Shown here: positions 33,897 to 46,200 of the stretch, piece after piece | How the letters are laid out: every line of letters starts with the position of its first letter | Position numbering within the stretch: position 1 is the stretch's first letter | NCBI GenBank assembly: GCA_963921795.1 | Contig: OY997647.1 | Location: 65,605,127-65,669,126, forward strand | Length of the DNA: 64,000 nucleotides | Source of the DNA: Nannobrachium achirus | Taxonomy: Eukaryota; Chordata; Actinopteri; Myctophiformes; Myctophidae | Direction of reading: 5' to 3' | Translations under genes and position numbers: made by a program | Notes under the pieces: generated by a model | The model's input: only the letters and a program-made list of their open reading frames with translations | What the model was told of the DNA's origin: nothing | Database searches by the model: none

Positions 33897-34049
33897 TAAA
33901 CCACTTTAACCATTATTGTATGCTTTAACTTTTGAAAAATAGCAGATCTACAAGCTCACAACATGTCACGACGCGCTGTGAGCTTGTAGATCGGCTATTT
34001 TTGGTGAACCTTCCTCCCAGAATAGGGATGCTGGGGTTCAAGTGGTTAA
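33897..34049. mobile_element. TTAA-type mini-element around a palindrome
   Basis: ACCACTTTAACC at the left and GGGGTTCAAGTGGTTAA at the right bound the palindrome 33935-34001. Same design as 34268-34439. Confidence 0.55.
33935..34001 (+). repeat. short palindrome family, copy
   Basis: GAAAAATAGCAGATC...GATCGGCTATTTTT; inner CTCACAACATGTCACG / CGCGCTGTGAG is imperfect. A/C marker present. Confidence 0.82.
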
Positions 34050-34267
34050 ACATAAAGTATAAAGTTATTTTCAGTCCGTTCTAATGGAAACTGATATTTC
34101 TCTAATGATATAAGACAGTGGTCTTCAACGTTTTCAGGCCAGGGTTAGGGTTAGTTGAGCGAGAGATGAAGCAGGGACCCCCACAACCTGTTTCCATATA
34201 GTTTCATCTTTTGACAGCACAATCATCAGTGTATTTTGGAATCATGTAAATTTGTGTTTTCAGATAT

Positions 34268-34439
34268 TTAACCACTTGACCTTTCACTCTGCACCTAGTC
34301 TACACTTTCCCCCCTCTACACCAAAGCTCCTTGCCGAAAATAGGGTATAAGCTCACAACGCCTCGCAGTTGTGAGCTTGTAGATCGGCTATTTTCGGCTA
34401 AAGTTCTCTGAATATTGACGCTAGGGTTCAAGTGGTTAA
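34268..34439. mobile_element. TTAA-flanked mini-element inside the hAT element
   Basis: TTAA at 34268-34271 and 34436-34439; inverted ends CCACTTGACC / GGTTCAAGTGG. It carries the palindrome 34333-34398. A similar layout at 34930-35070 keeps the ends but only half of the palindrome (GCAGGTCTACAAGCT at 34979). Confidence 0.68.
34333..34398 (+). repeat. short palindrome family, copy with GCCG flanks
   Basis: GCCGAAAATAG...CTATTTTCGGC: complementarity extends into a flank (GCCG/CGGC) not shared by other copies. Inner CTCACAACGCCTCGCAG / TTGTGAG. Confidence 0.82.
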
Positions 34440-35187
34440 TATGAAAAGGAGAAAAATCCCACAAAGATTTGGAGGACCCCCTGTAGTACCTCTGAGGACC
34501 CCCTAGGGGTTCCAGACCCCCTGTTGAAGACCCCTGATGTAAGATTCAAAATATTTACAGTGTACTTCAAGGGTGCTGTGGATTAAAATGTTATTTACAG
34601 GGGTGACCCGAGTCAAATGTTTGAAACCCCCTGGGTTAGACACCCAATCAAAGACACTTGCCATTGTATCAAAGGGAAGGACATGTTTTGCCCAATTACA
34701 TTATTTACAGATTGGTGTGTGCCAATTGTCTGTCCTTGGTCAACATGAAGTTACCTTGTATTGCTCTAAAAGACATCAGTCTTCTCCCAAAGCCACCTTC
34801 CTTTTCCCCCTTCATGTGGTTACTGAAGAGCCTGAAGAAAAACATGACATTTTTGAGAACAATATAGTAGGGTAAGGATTTTTTGCAAACATAGCATAAT
34901 CTCTTGATTCCTTGTTGATCAGGTGGCCCAGAGTGGTCCGCTTTTTTAAACCCTCTACACCAAATCTGCTCAGCAACAGCAGGTCTACAAGCTACATTCA
35001 TGTAAACTTTTATTTCTTTATTTTCACATATCATGATATTGTCATAAGAGGGGGTTCTGGTGGTTAAGCTGCGAAAAAATGAAAACATGCAGACAGGCCA
35101 TCGCCTAGAATAATTAAACAAATAATTATGCAGACACTGAAAACTACATCACACAAGGGTTAATTCATATTGTATGTTGAAACATGC

Positions 35188-36261
35188 TAGGGTTGTGAAA
35201 GAATATTCGATATTCGAAGATTCGTTCGAATGTTAACAATAAAAGAATATTCGAAAGTAAAAAATTGAGCTTCGAATTAATTTATATTTAATTAAAACAA
35301 ATCTACTGCACTTCTCGCGAGATTCTGGGCGCATGGAACGTTAAAAGGTGGCTGGTCTCGCAAGGCAGAAGTCTCCATTCGCTGCTGCAAAAGTGGGCTG
35401 ATCTACAAGTCCACAATACGTCGCTGATCCAATACGTTGTGGGCTTGTACATTAAGGGTGCCTATTTAGCGACACCGTCATACAGCGAAGAATAAACCTC
35501 CAGCTGCTTCACTTTCCCTTCACACTGTCAGTGGCCGTCACATGTCGGAGTGGAGAGATGCACTCGTCCGCCTCGCAGACAGTACACAGTGCACACACAG
35601 TGCTTTTAAACTGGCTCACGTTGATTCAGAATGATTAACGAGTCAAGCTGAAACGGGCGACTCATTTGGTAGTGACGGGAAGGCATACAACAACAAGACT
35701 TCTCCACCGAAAACACTATAAAAAAGCATGGATTTCTTCTCTCACCGAGTCAATCTCCCCGCACGCAGCAACGGTAACGGTAAAACTCCCTCCGTCACTC
35801 ACACTGCTCTTGTAGACTACCTAATTTGGTTCAAACCAAAACATAATCCATTGGTGTGATTATAATTGCTCATTTCATGTCGTGGCTGTTCCAACTCAAC
35901 TCAATCACAGCTGCTGAGTGACGCTTTGCAACGACGATCCTATTCTGCTCTAACGCAGGCACGTGCACACATACATCAAACGGGGCTTGAGCCTCTGCCC
36001 TTTTAACAGAGAATTGTCCACCAAAAGGCCCTAGAAATGTCAGCCCGTGCCTCTCTTAACATTCTTTGCACGTCCCTGACCAACGCGGACCTGCACACAG
36101 TAAAAAAAAAAAAAAAAGCGATAGAAGCGACTGTCTAGAATAAACAGCTTCGAAGTGCGAATGCTTCGAATTATTCGATATTTTCGAATATTCAAATTTA
36201 TTCGAATCAACGGTGGATTTTGAAGGGAATATTCGAATTTTGGCAAATTTTGACAGCCCTA
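35188..36261. mobile_element. non-autonomous hAT element, perfect 8-bp TSD
   Basis: Ends TAGGGTTGTGA and TTGACAGCCCTA; flanking AAACATGC at 35180-35187 and 36262-36269 is a perfect target duplication. Both subterminal zones are packed with ATTCGAATATTCGAA motifs, likely transposase binding sites. The central 750 bp are not coding. The palindrome copy 35395-35453 lies inside. Confidence 0.88.
35395..35453. repeat. short palindrome family, diverged copy
   Basis: GGGCTGATCTACAAGTCCAC...GTGGGCTTGTACATTAAG; inner ACAATACGT / ACGTTGT. The T-to-C change in GTCCAC is matched by GTGGGC in the other arm. Confidence 0.7.
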
Positions 36262-36335
36262 AAACATGCAGAGGGAAGCACGCACATCTCCAAAGATTTA
36301 CAGGTGCCGAACCAAGGAATATATAATATACACAC

Positions 36336-36461
36336 CATGGAAGAAGGAAGTTCGCACACTGTTCCAGAGCTCCAGTAAATAGTTTATTAGGATACAATAA
36401 TGTGTCCTAATAAACTTTACTGGAGCTCTGGAACAGTGTGCGAACCTCCTCTTCTTCCATG
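36336..36461. repeat. 126-bp palindrome (MITE)
   Basis: Arms CATGGAAGAAGGAAGTTCGC...AGTTTATTAGGA and TCCTAATAAACT...GCGAACCTCCTCTTCTTCC are nearly perfect complements around TACAATAATGTG. Confidence 0.9.
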
Positions 36462-36502
36462 TTGAAACATGCACTTTATACTGTGACTCACGTAAAGCCT
36501 AC

Positions 36503-36584
36503 CAAGGTCTTAAAAGCTTGGTCATCTCTCCATCCTCTACGACTGGCACCAGGTCCGAAAGGACTATCAGACACGTCACGCCAC
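36503..36584 (-). CDS. candidate internal exon (82 bp)
   Basis: Strong acceptor TTTCTCTCTCAG|GTGGCG and donor ACCTTG|GTAGGC. Joined to 36898-36944 it reads through the junction as AKPT-R-WRDVSDS, open to the donor (RRGWRDDQAFKTL). The phase (2+1) matches. The product is unknown; it may be an upstream exon of the DUF4806-type gene. Confidence 0.42.
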
Positions 36585-36810
36585 CTGAGAGAGAAAGAGA
36601 ATAAAAAAATAAAAATAAATAGGTTAGACACCCAATCGAATCATTTTGGGATTCCCTGACACTGAGCTTAACATTAAAAAAGTGTTAAAATAGTTAACAT
36701 GTGTTGTTTTTTTCTTTTCCTTATTACTGTGGGAGAGTGCAATCATTCAATCATTAAAGGGGAGATATAATGGACTGGAGTCAAGTTTCCTTTCAGAGGT
36801 GTTTGACACA

Positions 36811-36862
36811 AAAATAGCTGATCTACAAGCACACACAATGTGAGGCTGTAGAATGGCTTCTC
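36811..36862. repeat. short palindrome family, degenerate copies
   Basis: AAAATAGCTGATCTACAAGC at the left with a decayed right arm (GGCTGTAGAATGGCT). A second decayed copy is at 37027-37085 (ATGATCTACAAGAACACA...GAGCATGTAC...TTGGCTATTT), and a half copy at 37973-38003 (AAAATAGCCAATCTACAAGC). Confidence 0.55.
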
Positions 36863-36897
36863 AGTTCAAATAAATCATTATTAATTAAGTAAATTAC

Positions 36898-36944
36898 CTG
36901 GTTGGCTTAGCTCCCAGGATCACCTCATACCACCACGGAGACAC
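36898..36944 (-). CDS. candidate internal exon (47 bp)
   Basis: Acceptor CTCTCTCTGTTACATGAG|GTGTCT, donor CCAACCAG|GTAATT. The open frame VSPWWYEVILGAKPT ends two bases into a codon that the next candidate exon completes. Very short; confidence rests on the paired phases. Confidence 0.38.
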
Positions 36945-37252
36945 CTCATGTAACAGAGAGAGAAAAGGGAAATTAATAGGTTAGATTTGATCATACTCCA
37001 TCAAACAACAATGTTGCATTAGACATAAAATGATCTACAAGAACACATTGCATAATATGAGCATGTACAGTATATTGGCTATTTAGTACTTGACTAGTTC
37101 TTGCAGTGATTGGCTGCAGTAGATTGGCATTCAGACGTGTTTGTAACACCTGTGAAGTGCAGCTTTGGCAGTGCAGGGTAAGAAGAGAAGGAGAAGTCTC
37201 ATGCAAAAGTCTTGCTGTATTCTATATTGGATCTTGGATATTATACCACAGG

Positions 37253-37444
37253 ATGAAGCTACCTTTTATTTTCCTATTGTGGATTACTACCGGATTTCCT
37301 GGATTAAAAAGGACTTTGCTAAAGGGTGGTAAGAGGAGACTTAATTTACCATATTGCATAGACTGGTTTTCTTTTCAACGTTGGAATTTTCTGTTGACAG
37401 AAGAAAAACAAAAGTTTAAAGACTACAAAATACATTACAAATGA
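37253..37444 (+). CDS. small open frame with signal-peptide-like start
   Basis: A 63-residue frame begins MKLPFIFLLWITTGFPG, which looks like a secretory signal, and then is basic and aromatic to the stop. No homologue recognised and no splice donor follows the signal. It may be chance. Confidence 0.22.
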   Translation: MKLPFIFLLWITTGFPGLKRTLLKGGKRRLNLPYCIDWFSFQRWNFLLTEEKQKFKDYKIHYK

Positions 37445-37454
37445 ACCATGTTCT

Positions 37455-37535
37455 ACACACACACACACACACACACTTGTGAGCTTTGATTTTTTTTTAC
37501 AGCATGCATTTCACTTGTCCACTAGCCCTATTTAG

Positions 37536-37576
<41 letters not shown>

Positions 37577-37644
37577 TGTGAGCTTTGCTTGAGCTTTGAT
37601 TTTTTTTACAGCATGCATTTCACTTGTCCACTAGCCCTATTTAG

Positions 37645-37727
<83 letters not shown>

Positions 37728-37793
37728 TGCTTTGCTTGTGAGCTTTGATTTTTTTTACAGCATGCATTTCACTTGTCCACTAGCCCCATTTAG

Positions 37794-37882
<89 letters not shown>

Positions 37883-37970
37883 TGTGAGCTTTGCTTGTGA
37901 GCTTTGATTTTTTTTTACAGCATGCATTTCACTTGTCCACTACACTAGCCCTATTTAGCTACTAGAGAAA
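37455..37970. repeat. four ~65-bp units each followed by a (CA)n tract
   Basis: The unit TTGTGAGCTTTGATTTTTTT, ACAGCATGCATTTCACTTGT, CCACTAGCCC occurs four times (about 37477, 37577, 37736, 37886), separated by CA tracts of 22 bp (37455-37476), 37 bp (37537-37573), 78 bp (37646-37723) and 85 bp (37795-37879). Confidence 0.92.
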
Positions 37971-38003
37971 ATAAAATAGCCAATCTACAAGCTTGTGTTG
38001 TGG

Positions 38004-38521
38004 CCCCCAGTTTGGCACTCAGAGAATGTACAAATGGAATCAAATGGACCAGTTAGGGAGCATTTGGTTCCATTTCAGACGTGAAAAGGGTCCCCTTGGT
38101 TCCTAACTATCTATCATTTAGCTGTGGACCCCCTGGAACTCCCTCACGGACCCCGCTTTGAAAGCTGTAGCCACAGTCACAAGTCACAAACACCAGCCTG
38201 TGTTTTAGTTGGGACAAAATAGACCTGAGCTGGCCATGGGTATAATAAATATCCACTTACAGTTAATACAAATGAATGCATGCAGTTCCAGCACGTAGCT
38301 GTGCTAAGGCTGTATTTCTACATATAACAACAACGCCAGTTTGTTCTGTCGAGCACGGCTAGCCAGCTGCTAGCTAGCCAGCCTGTTGTTATGCTAAATG
38401 CTAACGCACTAGCCAAACCCAGTCTGCTAACCCAGTCCAAACGAACTCGCTGGACGTTAACCAAGCTATTCAGTATCAGCATTACAAAACAATAGCAATA
38501 ACTTCTATATTTTACACTTAC
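38004..38521. other. probable intron, no gene seen
   Basis: Contains a hAT-like scrap (GGACCCCCTGGAACTCCCTC near 38133) and CTAGCTAGCCAG-type words near 38360. Confidence 0.45.
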
Positions 38522-38640
38522 TGCGTGTCTGCCTTCTGCATATACTTCAAAGGCTCCGCTCGGCTGGACGTTGTGCTGCTGCTGCCTGCTGCTGTACTGT
38601 AGTGAACTGAGAGAGAGAGGCGGGGTCTTCCTCATCGGTT
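38522..38640 (-). CDS. candidate first exon of the minus-strand gene
   Basis: The donor GACACGCA|GTAAGTGT is close to consensus. Upstream, minus-strand sequence is GC-rich with CAG repeats and an open frame (GAFEVYAEGRH); an in-frame-independent ATG (ATGCAGAAGGCAGACACG) lies 18 nt before the donor. CpG density rises toward 38690, fitting a promoter. Assignment to the DUF4806-type gene is an inference. Confidence 0.33.
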
Positions 38641-38918
38641 ACAATTTAAAAATGCGCGCGCTAGGCGGAACTCTGCGTTGCGTTCCGTTGCCACATGAAT
38701 TAATCAGGCAATATCGTGATGATGCAGGAACCGGAGGCAGAGATGTAATCCACAGTGTAGTGTACAAAGGCGCTTTCCAGCATGAAATATAATGATAATA
38801 TAATATAACTACCAGAGCCGAGCGTAGCTCACAGCGTCAACAATAATGACGCCACTTCCACCAAGGACCCAGCAACATCACATGACATCCGGTCCCAGTT
38901 AAAGGGGCCGCTACAATA

Positions 38919-39097
<179 letters not shown>

Positions 39098-40077
39098 AAT
39101 ATAATCACATTCACAAATAAAAATATATCTTTCACTCTCTTGCACTACAACAACAATCTCTTGCACCACACAACACTTTTAATTTAAAAAATATAGAAAT
39201 GTACATTTAATTTTGTTAATTACAATCACTCCCACCACACAAATTGTTCATTACTTATTTCACAAATTATATCACACATGTATTAGTCCAATCATGTTTT
39301 AATAACAGAAAATATAACAATTATTTTTCAAAAAAAAAAACTCGACCTGATTTTGACGTAAAAAATAATGACCTACTCTGACGTTCAGATATTAATATTA
39401 TTTTATTGTTATATTTTATGTCAGTGGTTCTCAACCTTTCAAGCAGTAACCACCCAAAACAATCATATTTGAACTTGGAACCCCATTCCCAAAATAATCA
39501 TATAGGCTAACTGCATGAGGACCCCTCAAAATAATCATGTCTGAACTGTGAACCCACCAAAATAATCATGGAGACCCCCCAGAATAATGATATTTGAACT
39601 GGGGACCTCCTCCCTGATAACCATGTGGAATTGTAGGAGTTGAGGGGCATTACATTTTATTCTGACTGTTCCACAGATAAATATTGTGAAAATAGAAGTT
39701 GTCCGTCTAGACTGGGAGAGCCGAGTCGGCAAACAGGAACAGATTGCAGTCACAGGCAGATGACATGTCGTTCACATATGGAACAATAAAGATCTTAGTA
39801 TGCCTCCTTGGGGAACACCACAGATACTGGGAAGGGGTCAAGGTTCCGTTTACCTCGACCACCTACCTGTTCTGTCCCCTCTAGTAAGATTGCACCCAGC
39901 TCACTGTTGCACTATCAAGACACAGCCAACATGTCCACCTGGGTACCATATGGGCTCAATGGGTGCTATTCACCTACTGTATATATTTTTTGCAGTGTTT
40001 TTTTTTTTTTTTTTAGTCTCTTTTTATTTTTATTTTATTTTCTCCTGACTGTATCTACATGCATAGTACTGTGTTCT
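39098..40077. other. intron/intergenic, no gene seen
   Basis: A hAT-like remnant starts at 39423 (CAGTGGTTCTCAACCTTTC, repeated AATAATCATGT..GAACC). Satellite-like words (CCTGGGTACCATATGGGCTC) are at 39935-39960. Confidence 0.5.
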
Positions 40078-40234
40078 ATCTGTCTGTCATTCAATGTTAT
40101 ATGAGATACTTCAATGGTTTCCTGTGTAAATAAGCCAAGTGCTTTCCTAGGATCTCCGTTTAGTTGACCTTGTACCATCATGAAACTGTACTTTTTTCTT
40201 TGCAAACTTCTAATAAAGTCTTCAATCAATCAAA
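40078..40234 (+). mobile_element. retroposon 3' tail with (TCAA)n, copy 1
   Basis: Shares TATATGAGATACTTCAATGG, CCTGTGTAAATAAGCCAAGT, TGAAACTGTAC and AATAAAGTCTTCAATCAATC with 51451-51606 and 58681-58822. A 3'-anchored retroposon of unknown family. Confidence 0.72.
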
Positions 40235-41018
<784 letters not shown>

Positions 41019-41379
41019 GCGTGCACGCCTCCCAGTCCATCACTCTCGACTCTAGCCAGAGCGAGAACCAGCTGACAATGTATCCGCTCTGCGACACTCA
41101 ATACACGGCCACACAAGCATTTGGAAGTCGGCGTGTCTCCCTCCCAAACGACCGCTGTTTCCTTAGATTCACAGCCGAGAATATGAACATGAAGCCAGGC
41201 TGAATGAATGAGAATTCCGAGTACCGAAATTAAGTCATTAACATTTCGGCAGCACCGTGGAGCAGAGTTTAGTTGGTTGACGCCCTCCCGAACCAGGGAC
41301 GACGACCCATATTAGGGTTCGCCTAGTGCCAAACCGAAATAAGTTAGGCTCTTTATAAGAGTGTGAATTGACCCTTAGC

Positions 41380-41990
41380 CTTTGATTTTGGCCAATGTCC
41401 TTGATGGAAGGCAGTGAAGTCCCAATAATCCTCTCCGCTGTCTTCACCACTCTCTGCACAGTTTTCCAATCTGTTTCACTGCAGCTACCAGACCAGACCT
41501 AGATGCAGTTTGTCAGCATGCTCTCTATGGTGGCCCTGTAGAATGTGGTGAGGATGGGAGGGGGAAGTTGGGCTCTTCTCATCCGGCGCAGAAAGAACAG
41601 ACGTTTCTGTCCTCTCTTTAAAAGAGAGGCCGTTTTAGAGGACCATGTCAGGCTGTCCGTGATCTGCACCCCCAGGAACTTGGTGCTGCTCACTACCTCC
41701 ACAGCGGTGTCGTTTGTGAGGAGTGGTGTGTGGCTGTGCAGGTTCCGTCGGAAGTCAACAATGATCTCCTTTGTCTTGTTGACATTCAGGACCAGATTGT
41801 GTGTGTTGCACCAGCCCACCAACTGTCTCACTTCCTCCCTGTATGCATCCTCGTTGTCCTCTCTGATGAGGCCCACAACTGTCGTGTCGTCCGCGTATTT
41901 CACCATGTGGTTAGTACTGAACCTCGCACAGCAGTCATGGGTCGTCAGGGTGAACAGCAGTGGATTCAAAACAGCCTTGTGGAGAGCCAG
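41380..41990 (-). pseudogene. LINE reverse-transcriptase fragment
   Basis: The minus-strand frame contains the RT catalytic motif HMVKYADDTTVVGL (about 41880-41910) followed by LVLNVNKTKEIIVDFRR, TKFLGVQITDSLTW and FYRATIESML. After an in-frame stop near 41495 it continues VWSGSC...TVQRVVKTAERIIG...LPSIKDI to about 41400. This is the palm/thumb region of an L2/Rex1-like non-LTR retrotransposon; the 5' part is missing. Confidence 0.88.
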
Positions 41991-42054
41991 TGCTCAGGGA
42001 GATGTAATGGTGGAGTAATTATTTCCAACCCGCACAGATTGAGGTCTGACCCAC

Positions 42055-42360
42055 CAAATCTGAAATTTGGTGGGTCCCATAAGGGTTATGTGTGGGCTAA
42101 GTGGGCATGGGTTATAACTGGGCAACCATGGCTGGGTCCCATGAGGGTTATGTGTGGGCTAAGTGGGCATGGGCTAGAACTGGTCAACTATGACTGGGTC
42201 CCTTATGGGTTATGTGTGGGCTAAGTGGGCATGGGTTAGAACTGGGCAACTATGCCTGGGTCCCTTATGGGTTATGTGTGGTCTGAGTGGGCATGGGATA
42301 TAACTGATCAACTATGCCTGGGTCCCTTATGGGTTATGTGTGGGCTGAGTGGGCATGTGG
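42055..42360 (-). repeat. 62-bp satellite, inverted block
   Basis: Five units read TTATGGGTTATGTGTGGGCT AAGTGGGCATGGG on the plus strand, the reverse of the main array at 43260-48140. Confidence 0.93.
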
Positions 42361-42654
42361 CCAAGGACCCTTTAAGAGAAGATATTTATATTTTGAACCA
42401 TTATAATTTCAAGGACCCCCAGTTTGACATGCATTAGGCATGTCAAACTGACTTAGACAGACCCCCATTTAAAAGGGTATTACTATCTCTGATACCCCAA
42501 TTGGTCCCTATGAGATATATCCACATATCCACAGAAAGGCTGATCGATCCATTGCTTTTGCAACCTATTAATATCAGTTAAATATTTTTCGCATGAGCCC
42601 AGATAGATTGTATTTGTTACATACAAACATATGCCATTGATGTAATGGATATTT
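42361..42654. other. intron, no gene seen
   Basis: Short stretch with hAT-like words (GGACCCCCAGTTTGACATGC). Confidence 0.45.
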
Positions 42655-43143
42655 ATTGCGACCAAAGGTCGAAGTTTACCATAAGAAATGTTACAGCTTG
42701 TCCACGTCTGTGTAGATGTGTAGACCTGTACCCATTTTATGAGTTTCTATGGGTTTGCTGCTCTGACATCATGCTCTGATGTCACTGTGATGTCAGGGGA
42801 ACCACTCTACCCGAATGGGTTTGACGCTCTGACATCACGCTCTGGCTTCACTGTGATGCCACGCTAACAGAATCCCTTTTATGCCCATATATTGAGTTCA
42901 ATGATGTAATCAATATATAATATATATAATGATGCCCTGTTAGATCCCTGTGATGCCAGGAGGAACAAATCCCTTTTATGCCCATATATGGAGATGTGGA
43001 GATCCTTGTGATGCCAGGGGAACAAATCTCTTTTGTGCCCATATATGGAGATCCCTGATGTATCCACACCCTGATGTCCACCTCACTGTGGCGCGACTTC
43101 GCCCTTTAGGGCGAGGTTGCTTTTCGCCCTGAGGCGTCTTACT
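42655..43143 (+). mobile_element. TTGCGACC...GTCTTACT element, copy 3
   Basis: Left end ATTGCGACCAAAGGTCGAAG, subterminal TACAGCTTGTCCACGTC; right end with a hairpin-rich GCCCTTTAGGGC and TCGCCCTGAGGCG followed by TCTTACT. The interior repeats GCCCATATATGGAGAT and CTGTGATGTCA. Confidence 0.55.
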
Positions 43144-43179
43144 TGTTTACTGTATTTGTGACACAAATATATATATCCT

Positions 43180-43182
<3 letters not shown>

Positions 43183-43240
<58 letters not shown>

Positions 43241-43249
43241 GTGTGTGTG
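43183..43249. repeat. (GT)n microsatellite
   Basis: Interrupted by two TATGTG words. Confidence 0.95.
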
Positions 43250-43259
43250 TACTGGACCT

Positions 43260-46200
43260 ACACAGTTCTAACCTGTGCCCAATTAGCTCATATAAGGCCC
43301 ATATGAGACACATACATGGTTGACCAGTTCTAACCCATATCCACTCAGACCACACATAACCCATACGGGACACAGCTATGGTTGACCAGTTCTAATCCAT
43401 GCCTAGTTAGCCCATGCATAGCCCATATGAGAACCAGATATCGGTGACCAGTTCTAACCCATGCCCACTTAGCCCATACATAGCCCTTATGACAGCCAGA
43501 CATGGACATACAGGCAGGTAGATGCACAATCCCACCCTCCCTAAAATGAGTATGGGATTACCCTCTCTCTCCCTTGTATTCACCATAACCGATTTGTGAC
43601 TTATCCTATTAACCATCAATCAATCCATCCATCCATCCATCCATCCATCCATCCATCCATCCATCCATCCATCCATCCATCTTACATGTTATACACTGGT
43701 CTTGTCTCTTGAACATAGTGTTTAATATATTTATTTATTTGTTTATTTATTTATTTATTCGATCAATCCTTTGCTTTTGTGGCCTATTAGTGTATGTCAA
43801 ATATTTTTCAAATGAGCCTAAATGTATGTCACACGCAAAGATATGCCATTGATGTAGTTGTTGTGAAGTAGATTGATTATACTGTATTTGTGACACACAG
43901 GTGTGCCATAGGCCCATGTCCACTTAGCTCATGCATAGCTCATATGAGACCCAGATATGGTTGACCAGTTCTAACCCATGCCCAGTTAGCCTACATATTG
44001 CCCGTATAGGACCCAGCCATGGATGACCAGTTCTAAGCCATGCCCAGGTACCCCACACAAAGCCCCTTTGGGACCCAGATATGGGTGACAAGTTCTAACC
44101 CGTGCCCAGTTAGCCTACATATTGCCCATACAGGACCCAGGCATGGTTGACCAGTTCTAACCCATGCCCACTTAGCCCACACATAACCCATAAGGGACCC
44201 AGGCATAGCTGACCAGTTCTAAACCATGCCCACTTAGCCCACACATAACCCATAAGGGACAGAGGCATAGTTGACCAGTTATAACCCATGCCCACTCAGC
44301 CCACACATAACCCATAAGGGATGCAGGCATAGTTAACCAGTTCTAACCCATGCCCACTTAGCCCATAAGGGACCCAGACCCACATGATCAGTTACAACCC
44401 ATGTCCACTCAGCCCAGAGATAACCCATAACGGACCCATGCATGGTTGACCAGTTCTAACCCATGCCCACTTAGCCCACACATAACCCATAAGGGACCCA
44501 GGAATAGCTGAACAGTTCTAAACCATGCCCACTTAGCCCACACATAACACATAAGGGACCCAGGCATAGTTGACCAGTTCTAAACCATGCCCACTCAGCC
44601 CATAAGGGACCCAGACATGCGTGACCAGTTATAACCCATGCCCACTTAGCCCACACATAACCCATAAGGGACCCAGGAATAGCTGAACAGTTCTAAACCA
44701 TGCCCACTTAGCCCACACATAACACATAAGGGACCCAGGCATAGTTGACCAGTTCTAAACCATGCCCACTTAGCCCATAAGGGACCCAGACATGCGTGAC
44801 CAGTTATAACCCATGCCCACTTAGCCCACACATAACCCATAAGGGACCCAGGCATAACTGACCAGTTCTAACCCATGCCCACTTAGCCCACACATAACAC
44901 ATAAGGGACCCAGGCATAGTTGACCAGTTCTAAACCATGCCCACTTAGCCCATAAGGGACCCAGACATGCGTGACCAGTTATAACCCATGCCCACTTAGC
45001 CCACACATAACACATAAGGGACCCAGGCATAGTTGACCAGTTCTAAACCATGCCCACTTAGCCCACACATAACACAAAAGGGACCCAGGCATAGTTGACC
45101 AGTTCTAAACCATGCCCACTTAGCCCATAAGGGACCCAGACAAGCATGACCAGTTATCACCCATGCCCACTTAGCCCACACAGAACCCATAAGGGACCCA
45201 GGCATAGTTGACCAGTTCTAAACCATGCCCACTTAGTCCACACATAACACATAAGGGACCAAGGCATAGTTGACCAGTTCTAAACCATGCCCACTTAGCC
45301 CATAAGGGACCCAGACATGCGTGACCAGTTATAACCCATGCCCACTTAGCCCACACATAACCCATAAGGGACCCAGGCATGGTTGACCAGTTCTAACCCA
45401 TGCACACTCAGCCCACACATAACCCATAACTGACCCAGGCATGGTTGACCAGTTCTAAACCATGCCCACTTAGCCCACACTTTACACATAAGGGACCCAG
45501 GCATAGTTGACCAGTTCTAAACTATGCCCACTTAGCCCATAAGGGACCCAGACATGCGTGACCAGTTATAACCCATGCCCACTCAGCCCACACATAACCC
45601 ATAAGGGACCCAGGCATGGTTGACCAGTTCTAAACCATGCCCACTTAGCCCACACATAACCCATAAGGGACCCAGGCATGGTTGACCAGTTCTAACCCAT
45701 GCAAACTCAGCCCACATATAACCCATAAGGGACCCAGACATGGTTGACCATTTCTAAACCATGCCCACTTAGCCCACACATAACACATAAGGGACCCAGG
45801 CATAGTTGACCATTTCTAAACCATGCCCACTTAGCCCATAAGGGACCCAGACATGCGTGACCAGTTATAACCCATGCCCACTTAGCCCACACATAACACA
45901 TAAGGGACCCAGGCATAGTTGACCAGTTCTAAACCATGCCCAATTAGCCCACACATAACACATAAGGGACCCAGGCATAGTTGACCAGTTCTAAACCATG
46001 CCCACTTAGCCCATAAGGGACCCAGACATGCGTGACCAGTTATAACCCATGCCCACTTAGCCCACACATAACCCATAAGGGACCCAGGCATAGCTGACCA
46101 GTTCTAACCCATGCCCACTTAGCCCACACATAACACATAAGGGACCCAGGCATAGTTGACCAGTTCTAAACCATGTCCACTTAGTCCACACATAACACAT

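Larger units (their letters stand above)
34116..34536. mobile_element. hAT-like element with 8-bp target duplication
   Basis: Ends CAGTGGTCTTCAACG and GTTGAAGACCCCTG. Flanks ATATAAGA (34108-34115) and ATGTAAGA (34537-34544) match at seven of eight bases. No transposase. It encloses the TTAA element at 34268-34439. Confidence 0.78.

Noticed and set aside
33699..34156. interstitial telomere repeats (TTAGGG words at 33699 and 34143)
   Set aside because: Only two units each; too short to be meaningful.
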